A DNA stretch of 64,000 bases from Parasedimentitalea psychrophila (GTDB lineage Bacteria > Pseudomonadota > Alphaproteobacteria > Rhodobacterales > Rhodobacteraceae), in NCBI RefSeq assembly GCF_030285785.1, contig NZ_CP127247.1:1759501-1823500 (forward strand), written 5' to 3'. Positions 1 through 9,126 of this stretch are shown here, piece after piece; the stretch's first letter is position 1; each line of letters begins with the position of its first letter. Both the position numbers and the translations under genes were made by a program. The notes under the pieces are model-generated. The model was given only the letters and a program-made list of their open reading frames with translations. It was not told the origin of the DNA and ran no database searches.

Positions 1-711
1 GATGGCCCCGAGGCCTTCAAGGATCCGCGGGTGCGTCAGGCGCTGTCCCTCGCGGTTGATCGCAAGATCATAACCGAAAAAATCCTCGCTGGTGGTCAGC
101 CCGAAGCCTATACATTTGCCCCCGAGGCCACCGCAGGTTTCACCGTGCCGCAGGTCGAAATGTCTGCCATGACCCAGTCTGAACGCGATTCCTTGGCCAA
201 GGAACTGTTGGCCGAGGCGGGCTATGGCCCGGATAACCCGCTGAGCTTCAACATGATCTACAACACCTCAGAGTCGCACAAAAAGATCGCGGTGGCGCTG
301 GGGCAGATGTGGAAGCAGAAGCTGGGGGTGCAAACCGATCTGGGTAATCTGGAATGGAAAGTGTTCCTGGAAACCCGTGGCAATCAGGACTTTGATCTGG
401 CGCGCGGCGCTTGGTGTGGCGATTACAACGAGGCCTCGACCTTCCTGGATCTGCTGCAATCCAACTCGGGCTACAACGACGGCAAATTCCAGAATGACCG
501 CGTCGATGCACTGCTGGCGGCGGCCAAGATCTCGGACAATACCACCAAGCTGTATACCGAGGTTGAACAGATCCTGGCGCAGGAATCGCCCATTATCCCG
601 ATCTATCACTATGCGGGGGTCTATATGATGGACAGCGATGTCGGCAATTGGCCGGTCGATAACGTCGAACAGAATTGGTACTCCAAAAACCTCTATAAAA
701 TCGCCGAGTGA
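1..711 (+). CDS. oppA: Oligopeptide ABC transporter substrate-binding protein, C-terminal part
   Basis: This reading frame is open from base 1, so the 5' end lies outside the window and only the last 236 residues are present. The sequence matches the C-terminal lobe of the SBP_bac_5 (OppA/MppA/DppA) family: a PRVRQALSLAVDR segment near the start, the RGAWCGDYNEASTFLDLLQ block in the middle, and an ending (SPIIPIYHYA, then NWYSKNLYKI) that closely resembles OppA and MppA. The mature protein would sit in the periplasm and deliver oligopeptides to OppBC. The next three genes on the same strand complete the transporter. The peptide class cannot be decided from this fragment. Confidence 0.9.
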   Translation, partial: DGPEAFKDPRVRQALSLAVDRKIITEKILAGGQPEAYTFAPEATAGFTVPQVEMSAMTQSERDSLAKELLAEAGYGPDNPLSFNMIYNTSESHKKIAVALGQMWKQKLGVQTDLGNLEWKVFLETRGNQDFDLARGAWCGDYNEASTFLDLLQSNSGYNDGKFQNDRVDALLAAAKISDNTTKLYTEVEQILAQESPIIPIYHYAGVYMMDSDVGNWPVDNVEQNWYSKNLYKIAE

Positions 712-732
712 TCGCATGCCCCTATAACACCG

Positions 733-756
733 CCCGGCCCCCGATCTGGGGGCGGG
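733..756 (+). other. Intra-operon hairpin between oppA and oppB
   Basis: A C-rich arm (733-742) and a G-rich arm (748-756) can pair with one bulge around a five-base loop in the 70-base gap after oppA. No T-tract follows. Such hairpins after binding-protein genes often stabilise the upstream message so that the binding protein is made in excess. That role is inferred here. Confidence 0.35.
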
Positions 757-781
757 GCAACTGTTCAACGCGAGATCCCGA

Positions 782-1705
782 ATGATTGCCTATATTATCC
801 GGCGTCTGCTTGCCGCCATTCCGACGATCCTGGTGCTGATCGTGGCCTCCTTTTTCCTGATGCATTTTGCGCCGGGCGGGCCGTTTACCTCGGAGCGCCC
901 GTTGCCGCCCCAGGTGCTTGCCAATATCGAGGCCCGCTATGGGCTGGATCAGCCGCTGTGGAAGCAGCTGTATGACTATCTGTTCAACATCATCTTTCAC
1001 TTCGACTTTGGCCCCTCGTTCAAATTCAAAGACCGCGACGTCAACGATATCATCGCCCAGGGCTTTCCAATCTCGTTCACCTATGGCTCGCTCTCCTTTC
1101 TTGTGGCGACAGTGGTTGGGGTGTCGCTGGGCATCGCCGCCGCCATCCGTCACAACACCTGGATCGACTACCTCGCCGTCGGTCTTGGCATCGCCGCGCA
1201 GGCGCTGCCGAATTTCATCATGGGCCCGATCTTGATCCTGACCTTTACCCTGTGGCTGGGCCTGTTGCCCGGTGGCGGCTGGCATGGCGGTCAGTGGCAA
1301 TATCTGATCATGCCGGTGATCGCCCTGTCGACCTCCTATATGGGCTCTATCGCCCGCATCACCCGCAGTTCCATGCTTGAGGTGCTGAATTCCAACTTCA
1401 TCCGCACCGCCCATGCCAAGGGGCTGCCCACCCGGACGGTGATCTGGCGTCACGCGCTGAAACCCACCCTGCTGCCGGTGGTGTCTTACCTTGGGCCGGT
1501 GTTTGTCTACGTGCTGACCGGCTCGGTCTTTGTTGATATGTATTTTTCCACCGGGGGGCTGGGGCAGGCCTATGTGGGCTCGGCCCTGTCGCGCGACTAT
1601 GCGGTGCTGCTGGGGGTGACGATCCTCTATGGTATCCTGACCGTTGCGGTGAACCTGCTGACCGATCTGGCCTATGCCTGGTTTGATCCCAAGATCCGGT
1701 TTTAG
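782..1705 (+). CDS. oppB: Oligopeptide ABC transporter permease OppB
   Basis: This inner-membrane permease of 307 residues belongs to the BPD_transp_1 family, OppB/DppB branch. The N terminus (RRLLAAIPTILVLIVASFF) is the first membrane helix, followed by the family block APGGPF and a periplasmic loop with RYGLDQPLW. Five further hydrophobic segments follow. The cytoplasmic EAA loop is seen at about residues 205-230 (RTAHAKGLPTRTVIWRHAL) and contacts the ATPase subunit. It lies 70 bases after oppA and 9 bases before oppC, so it is part of one operon. The ATG at 782 follows a weak purine stretch (GAGATC). Confidence 0.93.
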   Translation: MIAYIIRRLLAAIPTILVLIVASFFLMHFAPGGPFTSERPLPPQVLANIEARYGLDQPLWKQLYDYLFNIIFHFDFGPSFKFKDRDVNDIIAQGFPISFTYGSLSFLVATVVGVSLGIAAAIRHNTWIDYLAVGLGIAAQALPNFIMGPILILTFTLWLGLLPGGGWHGGQWQYLIMPVIALSTSYMGSIARITRSSMLEVLNSNFIRTAHAKGLPTRTVIWRHALKPTLLPVVSYLGPVFVYVLTGSVFVDMYFSTGGLGQAYVGSALSRDYAVLLGVTILYGILTVAVNLLTDLAYAWFDPKIRF

Positions 1706-1714
1706 GGGCGCGCC

Positions 1715-2644
1715 ATGTTTGCAAAATCAACAAAAGCCGCCCAGATCGCCGAAGAGGTCACCGATTTTACCGCCGTTCAGGGCCGCTCTCTGTGGCAGGA
1801 CGCACGGGCGCGGTTTGTGCAGAACCGTGCCGCCCGCGCCTGTGTGCTGGTGCTGGCACTGATCATCGCCTTCACCATATTCGGCCCGCTGTTCGCGCAG
1901 TGGAACAACGAAGAGATCGACTGGGACATCATGGGCAATGTGGCGGCGCAGGGCATGCCGTCGCTGGCCACTGGCCACTACTTTGGCGTCGATGATCTGG
2001 GCCGGGATCTGTATAGCCGGGTCATTCAGGCCACCACCACCTCGTTGCTGGTGGGGTTGATCGGCGCCTCTATGGCGCTGTTTGTCGGCACCATATACGG
2101 CATTATTTCCGGTTTTGTCGGTGGCCGCACCGACAGCATCATGATGCGCATCGTCGATATTCTGATGGCGATCCCCGCGACCCTGGTGATCATCCTGCTG
2201 CTGGTGGTCGCTGGCCGCTCCTTCTTCATGCTGTTCATCGCCCTGGGCGCGGTCAGCTGGCTGAGCATGTCGCGGATTGTGCGTGGCCAGACTCTGGCGC
2301 TGAAGCACCGCGAGTTCATCGAGGCGGCGCGCGCTGCCGGCGTCAGCGAGATCACCATAATGCGCCGCCATATTCTGCCCAACCTGCTGGGGGTGGTGAT
2401 TGTCTATGCCTCGCTGATGGTGCCGGAAATGATCCTGGCTGAAAGCTTCATTTCCTTTCTCGGGTTAGGGGTGTCGGAGCCCTATACCTCATTGGGCAGC
2501 CTGATCTCGGAAGGGGCGGGCACCATGGCCTATGGCACCCTCTGGCAACTGGCTATCCCACTGTTTTTCTATGTCGCCATCATTATCACCATGTTTTTCA
2601 TCGGTGATGGGCTGCGCGACGCGCTTGACCCCAAGGACCGCTGA
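1715..2644 (+). CDS. oppC: Oligopeptide ABC transporter permease OppC
   Basis: Second permease subunit, 309 residues, of the OppC/DppC branch. It has a cytoplasmic N-terminal tail of about 40 residues, a first helix ([19 protein letters not shown]), the periplasmic [18 protein letters not shown] block typical of OppC, and an EAA loop near residues 205-230 ([20 protein letters not shown]). It forms the membrane channel with OppB. The stop codon is followed after two bases by the start of the ATPase gene, which indicates tight translational coupling. Confidence 0.93.
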   Translation: MFAKSTKAAQIAEEVTDFTAVQGRSLWQDARARFVQNRAARACVLVLALIIAFTIFGPLFAQWNNEEIDWDIMGNVAAQGMPSLATGHYFGVDDLGRDLYSRVIQATTTSLLVGLIGASMALFVGTIYGIISGFVGGRTDSIMMRIVDILMAIPATLVIILLLVVAGRSFFMLFIALGAVSWLSMSRIVRGQTLALKHREFIEAARAAGVSEITIMRRHILPNLLGVVIVYASLMVPEMILAESFISFLGLGVSEPYTSLGSLISEGAGTMAYGTLWQLAIPLFFYVAIIITMFFIGDGLRDALDPKDR

Positions 2645-2646
2645 CC

Positions 2647-4461
2647 ATGCCCCTGCTAACAGTGCAAGATCTCAGCGTCGATTTCACGACACATGACGGC
2701 CCGGTCAAGGCCGTCACCGGCATCAGCTTTGACATCCAGCCGGGCGAATGTCTGGGCATCGTCGGGGAAAGCGGCTCTGGCAAAAGCCAGACCTTTATGG
2801 CGGCAATGGGGCTGCTGCCCGCCAACGGGCGCGCCTCGGGCTCGGTCCGGCTGAACGGCAGCGAGATCCTTAATCTGGCGAGGCTCGAACTGAATAAGAT
2901 CCGCGGCAGCGATGTTGGGATGATTTTTCAGGACCCGCTGACCGCGCTCACCCCGCATTTGCGGGTCGGTGAGCAGATGCGCGAGGTGTTGCAGGTCCAC
3001 AAGGGGATGGTGGGCAGGCAGGCCCGCCGCCTCTGTCTGGACTGGCTTGATCGGGTGCAGATGCCGGTGGCGGCGCGCAGGCTGGACCAGTTCCCCCACG
3101 AGCTGTCAGGCGGCATGCGCCAGCGGGTGATGATCGCCATGTCGATGCTGTGCAATCCCCGGCTGTTGATTGCCGATGAGCCAACAACGGCGCTGGATGT
3201 CACGGTGCAGGCAGAGATCCTTGATCTGATGGCCGAGCTGCAAAAAGAGCAGGGCACCGCCATTGCGCTGATCACCCATGATATGGGCGTGGTCGCCCGC
3301 ATGTGTGACCGCATACAGGTGATGCGTCAGGGCGGCTTTGTTGAAAGTGGCACCGCAACCGAGATCTTTCGCAGTCCAAAACACGCCTATACGCAAGCCC
3401 TGCTCAAGGCGATGCCGCGCATCGACGCGGCAGATGCACCGCAGCTGTTCGAAACCAAAGCACGGCCAATCCTGCAGGTTGTTGACGTCAAGGTTCACTT
3501 CCAGATGAAAATGCCCGGCGGGTTGTTTGGCCACAGGGTGCCGCTCAAGGCGGTGGATGGTGTCAGTTTTGACGTCCGGCAAGGCGAAACACTGGGGGTG
3601 GTGGGCGAAAGCGGCTGTGGCAAATCCACCCTGGCCCGCGCGGTTCTGCAATTGATCGAACCCACCGGTGGCGGTGTCAGCTGGCTGGGGCAGCCGATCG
3701 TGGGGCTGAAACGGGCCGAGCTGAACAAATACCGCAAGGACCTGCAAATTGTGTTTCAGGATCCTCTGGCCAGTCTTGACCCGCGCATGACCATTTCGGC
3801 CTCGATCGCCGAACCCTTGCTGACCTATCGTCCCGATTTGACCAACCGCGAGCGCAAGATGACGGTGGCTGATATGATGGAGCGGGTGGGGCTGGACCGG
3901 ACCCTGTTCAACCGCTACCCGCACGAGTTGTCCGGCGGCCAGAACCAAAGGGTTGGCATTGCCCGGGCGATGATCAACCGGCCCAAGCTGATTATCTGTG
4001 ACGAGGCGGTCTCGGCGCTGGACGTCTCCATTCAGGCGCAGATCATTGGGCTGCTGCGGGAACTGCAGGCCGAATTCGGCTTGGCGCTGATCTTCATCAG
4101 CCACGACCTGTCGGTGGTGCGGGCGATCTCAAACCGGATTATGGTGCTCTATCTGGGCCGGGTGGTTGAGCTGGGCGACGGCGAGACCGTCTGCGCCCGC
4201 CCGCAACACCCCTACACGCAATCGCTTATTTCTGCGGTGCCGATTCCAGATCCTGACATTGAACGGAGCAGGTGCCGGATCAAACTGCCGGGAGAGCTGC
4301 CTTCGCCGCTGGACCCCCGCGCGGCGCTGCGATTCCTGCCCAGTCGATTGGCTGCCGGAGAAATTAATTACCTGCCGAAACTGATCCAGTTTGCCCCAAA
4401 TCACTATGTCGCCGAGCATGATCCGCTTGAGCTGATCCTGAGGGACGGATGTCTTGCCTGA
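2647..4461 (+). CDS. oppDF: Fused oligopeptide ABC transporter ATP-binding protein (OppD-OppF)
   Basis: A single 604-residue polypeptide carries both ATPase domains that are usually separate OppD and OppF proteins. Domain 1 has Walker A GESGSGKS (residues 40-47), signature LSGGMRQR and Walker [13 protein letters not shown]. Domain 2 has Walker A GESGCGKS (about 320-327), signature LSGGQNQR (about 428) and [12 protein letters not shown]. Both keep the switch histidine (ITHDM and ISHDL). The usual cysteine-rich Opp C-terminal tail is replaced by a tail with no cysteine until the penultimate codons. The protein powers uptake through OppB-OppC. It ends the operon. Confidence 0.93.
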   Translation: MPLLTVQDLSVDFTTHDGPVKAVTGISFDIQPGECLGIVGESGSGKSQTFMAAMGLLPANGRASGSVRLNGSEILNLARLELNKIRGSDVGMIFQDPLTALTPHLRVGEQMREVLQVHKGMVGRQARRLCLDWLDRVQMPVAARRLDQFPHELSGGMRQRVMIAMSMLCNPRLLIADEPTTALDVTVQAEILDLMAELQKEQGTAIALITHDMGVVARMCDRIQVMRQGGFVESGTATEIFRSPKHAYTQALLKAMPRIDAADAPQLFETKARPILQVVDVKVHFQMKMPGGLFGHRVPLKAVDGVSFDVRQGETLGVVGESGCGKSTLARAVLQLIEPTGGGVSWLGQPIVGLKRAELNKYRKDLQIVFQDPLASLDPRMTISASIAEPLLTYRPDLTNRERKMTVADMMERVGLDRTLFNRYPHELSGGQNQRVGIARAMINRPKLIICDEAVSALDVSIQAQIIGLLRELQAEFGLALIFISHDLSVVRAISNRIMVLYLGRVVELGDGETVCARPQHPYTQSLISAVPIPDPDIERSRCRIKLPGELPSPLDPRAALRFLPSRLAAGEINYLPKLIQFAPNHYVAEHDPLELILRDGCLA

Positions 4462-4655
4462 CCTGCGGCCCGACGCTGCGGACATAAATCCCTAAACAGA
4501 TATACCCGAAAAGTGATTGCCATGTTATGTATCCCACATCCAGAGCGCTGCGCCTGCGGCATTTTCACGATGCCCCTGCGCCTCTCTGGCGTCTCCTTTG
4601 GGAACGTTGCAATCCCAAGTTAGCTTTGTATTAATGACCCAAAAAGGGCCTGTGC

Positions 4656-5360
4656 GTGACTGATACTCTGTTCCAATTGCCAGCCATCCCGGTGGTTCCC
4701 GTCCTCAACGAGGCCGCGGGATATCCTGTTGGGCGTATCTTCTGTGTGGGGCGCAACTATGCCGCCCATGCCGCCGAAATGGGCGTCGAAGTGGACCGCG
4801 AGGCGCCATTCTATTTCACCAAATCGCCTGCAAATATGGTGCTGAGCGGGGCGCAGGTGCCCTATCCGCCGGGCACTGACAATTTTCACTACGAGATGGA
4901 ACTGGCATTGGCGATTGGGGTGCCGCTGTTTCAGGCGACGGCGGAGCAGGCCCGCGCGGCGATCTATGGCTTTGGCTGCGCGCTGGACATGACCCGGCGC
5001 GACTTGCAGATCCGAGAGCGCAACAAGCAGCGCCCCTGGAGCCTGGGCAAGGACGTGGAAAATGGCACCGTTCTGGCGCCATTGACCCGCGCATCAGACT
5101 GGACCGCATCCGCCGAGCGGCGCATTTATCTCACTGTGAACGGTGAGACGCGTCAGGATGCCACACTGGCCGAGCTGATTTGGTCCCTTGAGGAAATCCT
5201 GTGCCACCTGTCGCAATTCTATCACCTGCGACCCGGTGACGTGATCCTGACCGGCACACCTGCCGGGGTTGGCCCTGTTGTGGCCGGCGATGTGATCGAA
5301 GGCGGCATTGATGGGCTTCAGTCTATTTTTATGGCGGTGAAGGGCGACGGTGACACTTGA
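4656..5360 (+). CDS. Fumarylacetoacetate hydrolase family protein
   Basis: A 234-residue FAH-fold hydrolase of the FAHD1/acylpyruvase/fumarylpyruvate hydrolase type. The N-terminal block GRNYAAHAAEMG, the HYEMELALAIG segment carrying the acidic metal ligands, the GCALDMTRRDLQ motif and the C-terminal LTGTPAGVGPV are all characteristic. Such enzymes cleave C-C bonds in acylpyruvates, often at the end of aromatic pathways such as gentisate. The start is GTG, preceded by AAAAAGGG at a suitable distance. An ATG at 4634 is in another frame and stops at once. It lies just upstream of the benzoate cluster but 258 bases and an operator separate them, so a shared pathway is only suggested. Confidence 0.85.
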   Translation: MTDTLFQLPAIPVVPVLNEAAGYPVGRIFCVGRNYAAHAAEMGVEVDREAPFYFTKSPANMVLSGAQVPYPPGTDNFHYEMELALAIGVPLFQATAEQARAAIYGFGCALDMTRRDLQIRERNKQRPWSLGKDVENGTVLAPLTRASDWTASAERRIYLTVNGETRQDATLAELIWSLEEILCHLSQFYHLRPGDVILTGTPAGVGPVVAGDVIEGGIDGLQSIFMAVKGDGDT

Positions 5361-5548
5361 AATACCCGCAATTCCAGCCGCGCAGCGCTGCCCATTGATG
5401 AGTCAAATATGCATATCCACTGTTGATGGTTACAAACTCACCTAATAGCAAACGCCCAAGCGGTTCGAATATCGAACTGAGACGGGTGGCACCCAATGAG
5501 GAAAATAGGGGCGCCGCCGAAAAATTGAGGAAGAAACAAGAACATTGA

Positions 5549-5562
5549 TGCACTATATTGCA
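5549..5562. promoter_or_regulatory. BoxR-type operator upstream of the TRAP operon
   Basis: An exact TGCA-N6-TGCA (spacer CTATAT) lies 57 bases before the dctP start. BzdR/BoxR regulators of benzoate pathways bind TGCA repeats with this spacing, and a boxR gene is present at 15983. A weaker companion, GGCA-N6-TGCG, follows at 5578-5591. The position suits repression of dctPQM. Confidence 0.7.
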
Positions 5563-5618
5563 AACTTTAAAAATGAAGGCATTATAGTGCGAGACTATGG
5601 TCCTAAGGGAGGAATCAC

Positions 5619-6653
5619 ATGACCACTCGGAGAAAGCTACTCGGCGCCTTTGGTGTCGCAGCTATCGCAGCGCTTAGCGCGACATCGGTAATGGCTCAGG
5701 AAGTTACCCTGAAGCTACACCAGTTTCTGCCAGCACAGGCAAATGTGCCAAAACTGATCCTGGATGTCTGGGCGGACAAGATCGAAGAGGCGTCCGCAGG
5801 TCGCATCAAGATCGACCGTTATCCATCCATGCAGCTGGGTGGCAAGCCACCAGAGCTGATGGACCAGGCCATTGATGGCGTGGCAGACATTGTCTGGACT
5901 GTGGTGGGCTATACGCCGGGCCGCTATCCATCGACCGAAGTGTTTGAGCTGCCCTTCATGATGACCGATGCCCGTGCGGTATCGCGCGCCTATTGGGAAA
6001 TGTTCGAAACCCATATGAAGGACACCGAGTTCAAGGATCTGAAGATCCTCGGCACTTGGGTTCACGGCCCCGGCATGATCCACACCTCGGAGCCGGTGGA
6101 AACACCTGATGACCTGCGCGGCATGAAGATCCGTGGCGGCTCACGCTCGGTCAACTCGCTGCTGACCGAACTGGGTGCAACCCCGGTTGGCATGCCGGTT
6201 CCGGCGGTGCCCGAAGGCCTGTCCAAAGGCGTGATCGACGGCACCACCATCCCGTGGGAAGTCACCGCAGCCCTGAAAGTTCCAGAGCTGGTCACCAACC
6301 ACACCGAGTTCACCGGCAAGGCGCTGTACACGCTGACCTTCGTTCTGGCGATGAACAAGCCCAAGTTCGACAGCCTGCCCGCTGATCTGCAACAGATCAT
6401 CGACGACAACTCCGGTCTGGAATTCTCGGTGTTTGCCGGCGGTACTCAGGCTGATGCCGATGGTCCATCGCGCGAAATGGCGCTGGATATGGGCAACAAT
6501 GTCATCACTCTGGACGCCGAACAAACTGCCGTATGGCGTGCGCGTTCGCAGCCGATCTATGACAATTGGCTGGCTGACATGAGCGAAAAAGGCATCGACG
6601 GTCAGGCACTGCTCGACGAAGCCACCATGCTGATCGAGAAATACTCGAAGTAA
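5619..6653 (+). CDS. dctP: TRAP transporter substrate-binding protein (DctP family), likely for benzoate or related aromatic acid
   Basis: A periplasmic solute receptor of 344 residues. The N terminus has a signal peptide with an RRKLLG twin-arginine-like start, a hydrophobic stretch and probable cleavage after VMAQ (residue 27). The DctP fold is shown by QFLPAQAN, the GGKPPELMDQAIDG block, PFMM and the GMKIRG segment that carries the conserved carboxylate-binding arginine. SD sequence GGGAGGAA precedes the ATG. A BoxR-type operator lies upstream and dctQ and dctM follow, so the ligand is inferred to be benzoate or a close relative. The ligand is not provable from sequence alone. Confidence 0.9.
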   Translation: MTTRRKLLGAFGVAAIAALSATSVMAQEVTLKLHQFLPAQANVPKLILDVWADKIEEASAGRIKIDRYPSMQLGGKPPELMDQAIDGVADIVWTVVGYTPGRYPSTEVFELPFMMTDARAVSRAYWEMFETHMKDTEFKDLKILGTWVHGPGMIHTSEPVETPDDLRGMKIRGGSRSVNSLLTELGATPVGMPVPAVPEGLSKGVIDGTTIPWEVTAALKVPELVTNHTEFTGKALYTLTFVLAMNKPKFDSLPADLQQIIDDNSGLEFSVFAGGTQADADGPSREMALDMGNNVITLDAEQTAVWRARSQPIYDNWLADMSEKGIDGQALLDEATMLIEKYSK

Positions 6654-6670
6654 GTCTGGTATAGACTAAG

Positions 6671-6699
6671 GGGCCGCAGCGAACACTTTGCTGCGGCCC
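6671..6699 (+). other. Hairpin between dctP and dctQ
   Basis: Perfect 10-bp arms (6671-6680 and 6690-6699) enclose a nine-base loop, followed by a weak ATTTGT. It resembles a partial terminator. In TRAP operons such a structure can lower expression of the membrane subunits relative to the binding protein, which is the inferred role. Confidence 0.6.
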
Positions 6700-6732
6700 T
6701 ATTTGTGACGCGAAAGGGATGGGTGCGTACCT

Positions 6733-7317
6733 ATGCACAAGCACATGTTAAAACTGGCCAGATTTATGGCTGCCGCTGGTGGGCTTGTCCTGACCCTGCT
6801 GATTCTTCTCACCTGCCTGTCGATATCCGGTCGCCTGCTGAATGGCTTCTTTCACGGCGACCTGATGGGCAGCGTTGCGCCAGACTTTGCTGAATGGATG
6901 ATCGCCATTGGTGTCGGACCCATCAACGGCGATTTCGAACTGGTCGAGGCCGGGGTGGCCTTTGCCATCTTTGCCTTTCTGCCCCTGTGCCAGATCACTT
7001 CGGGGCACGCCTCGGTTGACATCCTTGTCGATAACTTCCCCAAACGGGTGAACAGATTTCTGCGCATGGTGACCGAGATCGTGTTTGCCGCAGTGCTGGT
7101 TCTGATCGCATGGCGGCTGGCGGCGGGATTGGTCAGCAAGTTGTACAATGGGGAAACCTCGTTTCTGCTGCAATTTCCGATTTGGTGGGCCTATGCCGCC
7201 AGTCTGGTTGCTGCCGTGGTGGCTGCCATCGTCGGCGTTTACATGGGTGCTGTGCGCACCATCGAATTTCTTACCGGTCGGATCCTGGTCTGGGACGGCG
7301 TGGAGACTGAACAGTGA
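6733..7317 (+). CDS. dctQ: TRAP transporter small permease (DctQ)
   Basis: A 194-residue membrane protein with four hydrophobic segments (about residues 10-32, 68-85, 105-125 and 140-170), which is the DctQ topology. The sequence CLSISGRLLN after helix 1 and the segment PLCQITSGHASVDILV are typical of this subunit. It pairs with DctM in the inner membrane. Its last codons overlap the dctM start (GTGA at 7314-7317), so translation is coupled. The loop between helices 1 and 2 is somewhat longer than in minimal DctQ proteins. Confidence 0.9.
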   Translation: MHKHMLKLARFMAAAGGLVLTLLILLTCLSISGRLLNGFFHGDLMGSVAPDFAEWMIAIGVGPINGDFELVEAGVAFAIFAFLPLCQITSGHASVDILVDNFPKRVNRFLRMVTEIVFAAVLVLIAWRLAAGLVSKLYNGETSFLLQFPIWWAYAASLVAAVVAAIVGVYMGAVRTIEFLTGRILVWDGVETEQ

Positions 7318-8819
7318 CTGCTCTTGAAATCGGAATTGCCTCTTTCCCGCTCCTGATGGTGCTTATCTTTCTGCGGGTGCCCATTGGCCTGTCGATGTTC
7401 CTGGTTGGCCTGGGCGGGCTGATGATCGTTACCGACGGCACCGTGGTGGCCTTTGGTCGGTTGAAAAACGAAACCTATTCGACCTTTTCCTCTTATTCGC
7501 TGACCATCGTGCCGATGTTCCTGCTTATGGGCCACTTTGCCACGCTGGGCGGCATGTCCAGCGCGCTGTTCAAAGCCGCCGAAGGGTTCCTGGGCCATCG
7601 CAAGGGCGGTGTTGCCATGGCGGCGATTGGCGCCTGCGCCGGCTTTGGCGCGATCTGTGGCAGCTCACTGGCCACCGCCGCCACCATGGGCCGTGTCGCC
7701 CTGCCTGAGCTGAAACAATACGGTTATGCCGGCGGCTTCTCAGCGGCCACACTGGCGGCTGGCGGCACCCTTGGCATCCTGATCCCGCCCTCGGTGGTGC
7801 TGGTGATCTATGCTATCCTGACCGAACAAAATATCGCCAAGCTGTTCCTCGCGGCCTTTATACCGGGCATCTTGGCGGCCCTCGGCTATGTGATTGTCAT
7901 CTCGATCTATGTGCGGCTGTATCCTGAATCGGCCGGCACCCGTCCGGCAATACCCTGGGCCGAGCGCTTTGCCGCTCTGTTCCGGGTCTGGCCGGTGCTG
8001 ATGGTGTTTGGCGTGGTGGTTGGTGGTATCTACCTGGGTTGGTTCACCCCAACCGAAGGCGCCGCCGTCGGCGCCTTTGGCACCGGGATGATTGCCTGGC
8101 TGAATGGTGGTTTGGACCGGGTCAGCCTGACCGACAGCTTCATGGTCACCGCCCGCTCCACCGCGATGATCTTTTTCATCGTGCTCGGGGCCGGCTTCTA
8201 CAATGGCTTTCTGGCGCTGACCAAAGTGCCGCAGGAACTGGCCGATTTTGTCGTCAGTCAGGGGCTCAGCCCATGGATGGTGCTGACGCTGATTCTAGTG
8301 TTCTACCTGTTGTTTGGCTGCCTGATGGATAGTCTCAGCATGATCCTGCTGACTATTCCGATCTTCTTCCCAGTGATTTCGGCGATGGATTTCAATCTGG
8401 TCTCGCTGCCCGCAATGCAGGCCAGCGCCGCGATGGAGGTGCTCAATGTCGGGGTGCCCGACGGCATGGCAGATGGGATGCTTGCCTCGATCCAAGAGGC
8501 CATTGCCGGCGGTATGGAGCTAACCCGCGACCAGATGAAAGAACTGGGCATTCGGGTGACCCAGGGCATGGCCAACCGGATTGAGGCAGAATATGTCGCC
8601 ATCTGGTTTGGTATCCTGGTGCTGATCGTGGTCGAGGTTGGCCTGATCACTCCGCCGGTGGGGATGAACCTGTTCATCATCAATGCAATGGATCGCAAAA
8701 CCAAGATGATCGACACCTACAAAGCGGTGATGTTCTTTGTCGCTTCGGATCTTGTCCGGGTGATCATTCTGGTGCTGTTCCCGATCATAACCCTGCTGCC
8801 GTTGATGCTCCTGTACTGA
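7314..8819 (+). CDS. dctM: TRAP transporter large permease (DctM)
   Basis: The 501-residue large permease of the TRAP system, with about twelve hydrophobic segments. Recognisable blocks include FLRVPIGLSMFLVG, SSYSLTIVPMFLLMG, GACAGFGAICGSSLATAATMG, GTLGILIPPSVVLVIYAILTEQ and the C-terminal LITPPVGMNLFIINA. It uses an ion gradient to import the ligand delivered by DctP. It is some 70 residues longer than the common DctM, because of an inserted polar stretch at about residues 365-430 before the last helices. The start is GTG, overlapping dctQ. Confidence 0.92.
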   Translation: MTALEIGIASFPLLMVLIFLRVPIGLSMFLVGLGGLMIVTDGTVVAFGRLKNETYSTFSSYSLTIVPMFLLMGHFATLGGMSSALFKAAEGFLGHRKGGVAMAAIGACAGFGAICGSSLATAATMGRVALPELKQYGYAGGFSAATLAAGGTLGILIPPSVVLVIYAILTEQNIAKLFLAAFIPGILAALGYVIVISIYVRLYPESAGTRPAIPWAERFAALFRVWPVLMVFGVVVGGIYLGWFTPTEGAAVGAFGTGMIAWLNGGLDRVSLTDSFMVTARSTAMIFFIVLGAGFYNGFLALTKVPQELADFVVSQGLSPWMVLTLILVFYLLFGCLMDSLSMILLTIPIFFPVISAMDFNLVSLPAMQASAAMEVLNVGVPDGMADGMLASIQEAIAGGMELTRDQMKELGIRVTQGMANRIEAEYVAIWFGILVLIVVEVGLITPPVGMNLFIINAMDRKTKMIDTYKAVMFFVASDLVRVIILVLFPIITLLPLMLLY

Positions 8820-8832
8820 TCATTTTCTTACC

Positions 8833-8866
8833 CCTCACCACCGCTTCCTGTGGCGGTCTGGTGAGG
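8833..8866 (+). terminator. Hairpin after dctM
   Basis: Arms 8833-8840 and 8859-8866 pair perfectly and an inner CCGC/GCGG pair extends the stem, starting 13 bases after the dctM stop. No T-run follows, so it may act with the next hairpin or mainly protect the message end. Confidence 0.5.
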
Positions 8867-8888
8867 CGCATCATGAACGCAATATTAT

Positions 8889-8916
8889 CCCCCCGTAGCA
8901 GCCCTGCTATGGGGGG
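8889..8916 (+). terminator. Second strong hairpin downstream of dctM
   Basis: Thirteen-base arms (8889-8901 and 8904-8916), with one G-U pair, form a very stable GC-rich hairpin. It is followed by GAATTG rather than a T-tract, so intrinsic termination is possible but not certain. Confidence 0.5.
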
Positions 8917-8950
8917 AATTGCATGGGTCAGGCGGATTCAATCAGGCTCT

Positions 8951-8968
8951 GGTAACCCACGGGTTACC
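8951..8968. promoter_or_regulatory. Perfect dyad (GGTAACCC/GGGTTACC) upstream of bclA
   Basis: Eight-base perfect arms with a two-base centre lie 17 bases before the first TGCA of the BoxR-type operator. The compact dyad looks like a protein-binding site rather than a terminator. The cognate protein is not known. Confidence 0.4.
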
Positions 8969-8984
8969 TCTCAATCGCCTTTGT

Positions 8985-9021
8985 TGCATTATTATGCACA
9001 ATAAATGCGCAATATGTTGCA
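8985..9021. promoter_or_regulatory. BoxR-type operators upstream of bclA
   Basis: An exact TGCA-N6-TGCA (8985-8998, spacer TTATTA) is followed by CGCA-N6-TGCA (9008-9021), a one-mismatch copy with its centre 23 bases further on. They lie 106-142 bases before the benzoate-CoA ligase start, in an AT-rich stretch expected to contain the promoter. Confidence 0.72.
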
Positions 9022-9126
9022 TAGTCCAAATTCTGGTGCATTATGACAGCATACCAAGGCTCAACATCGCGGAGGGCCTGGGGGTGTCGGACCACTTGAC
9101 CCGGCCCCCATGCGAGGAGAACCAGA

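Noticed and set aside
4134-4461. Frameshift in the C-terminal tail of OppDF
   Set aside because: The tail lacks the usual Cys-rich Opp motif, but the frame reads through smoothly, keeps a family-like [10 protein letters not shown] segment and ends cleanly, so subfamily divergence is more likely.
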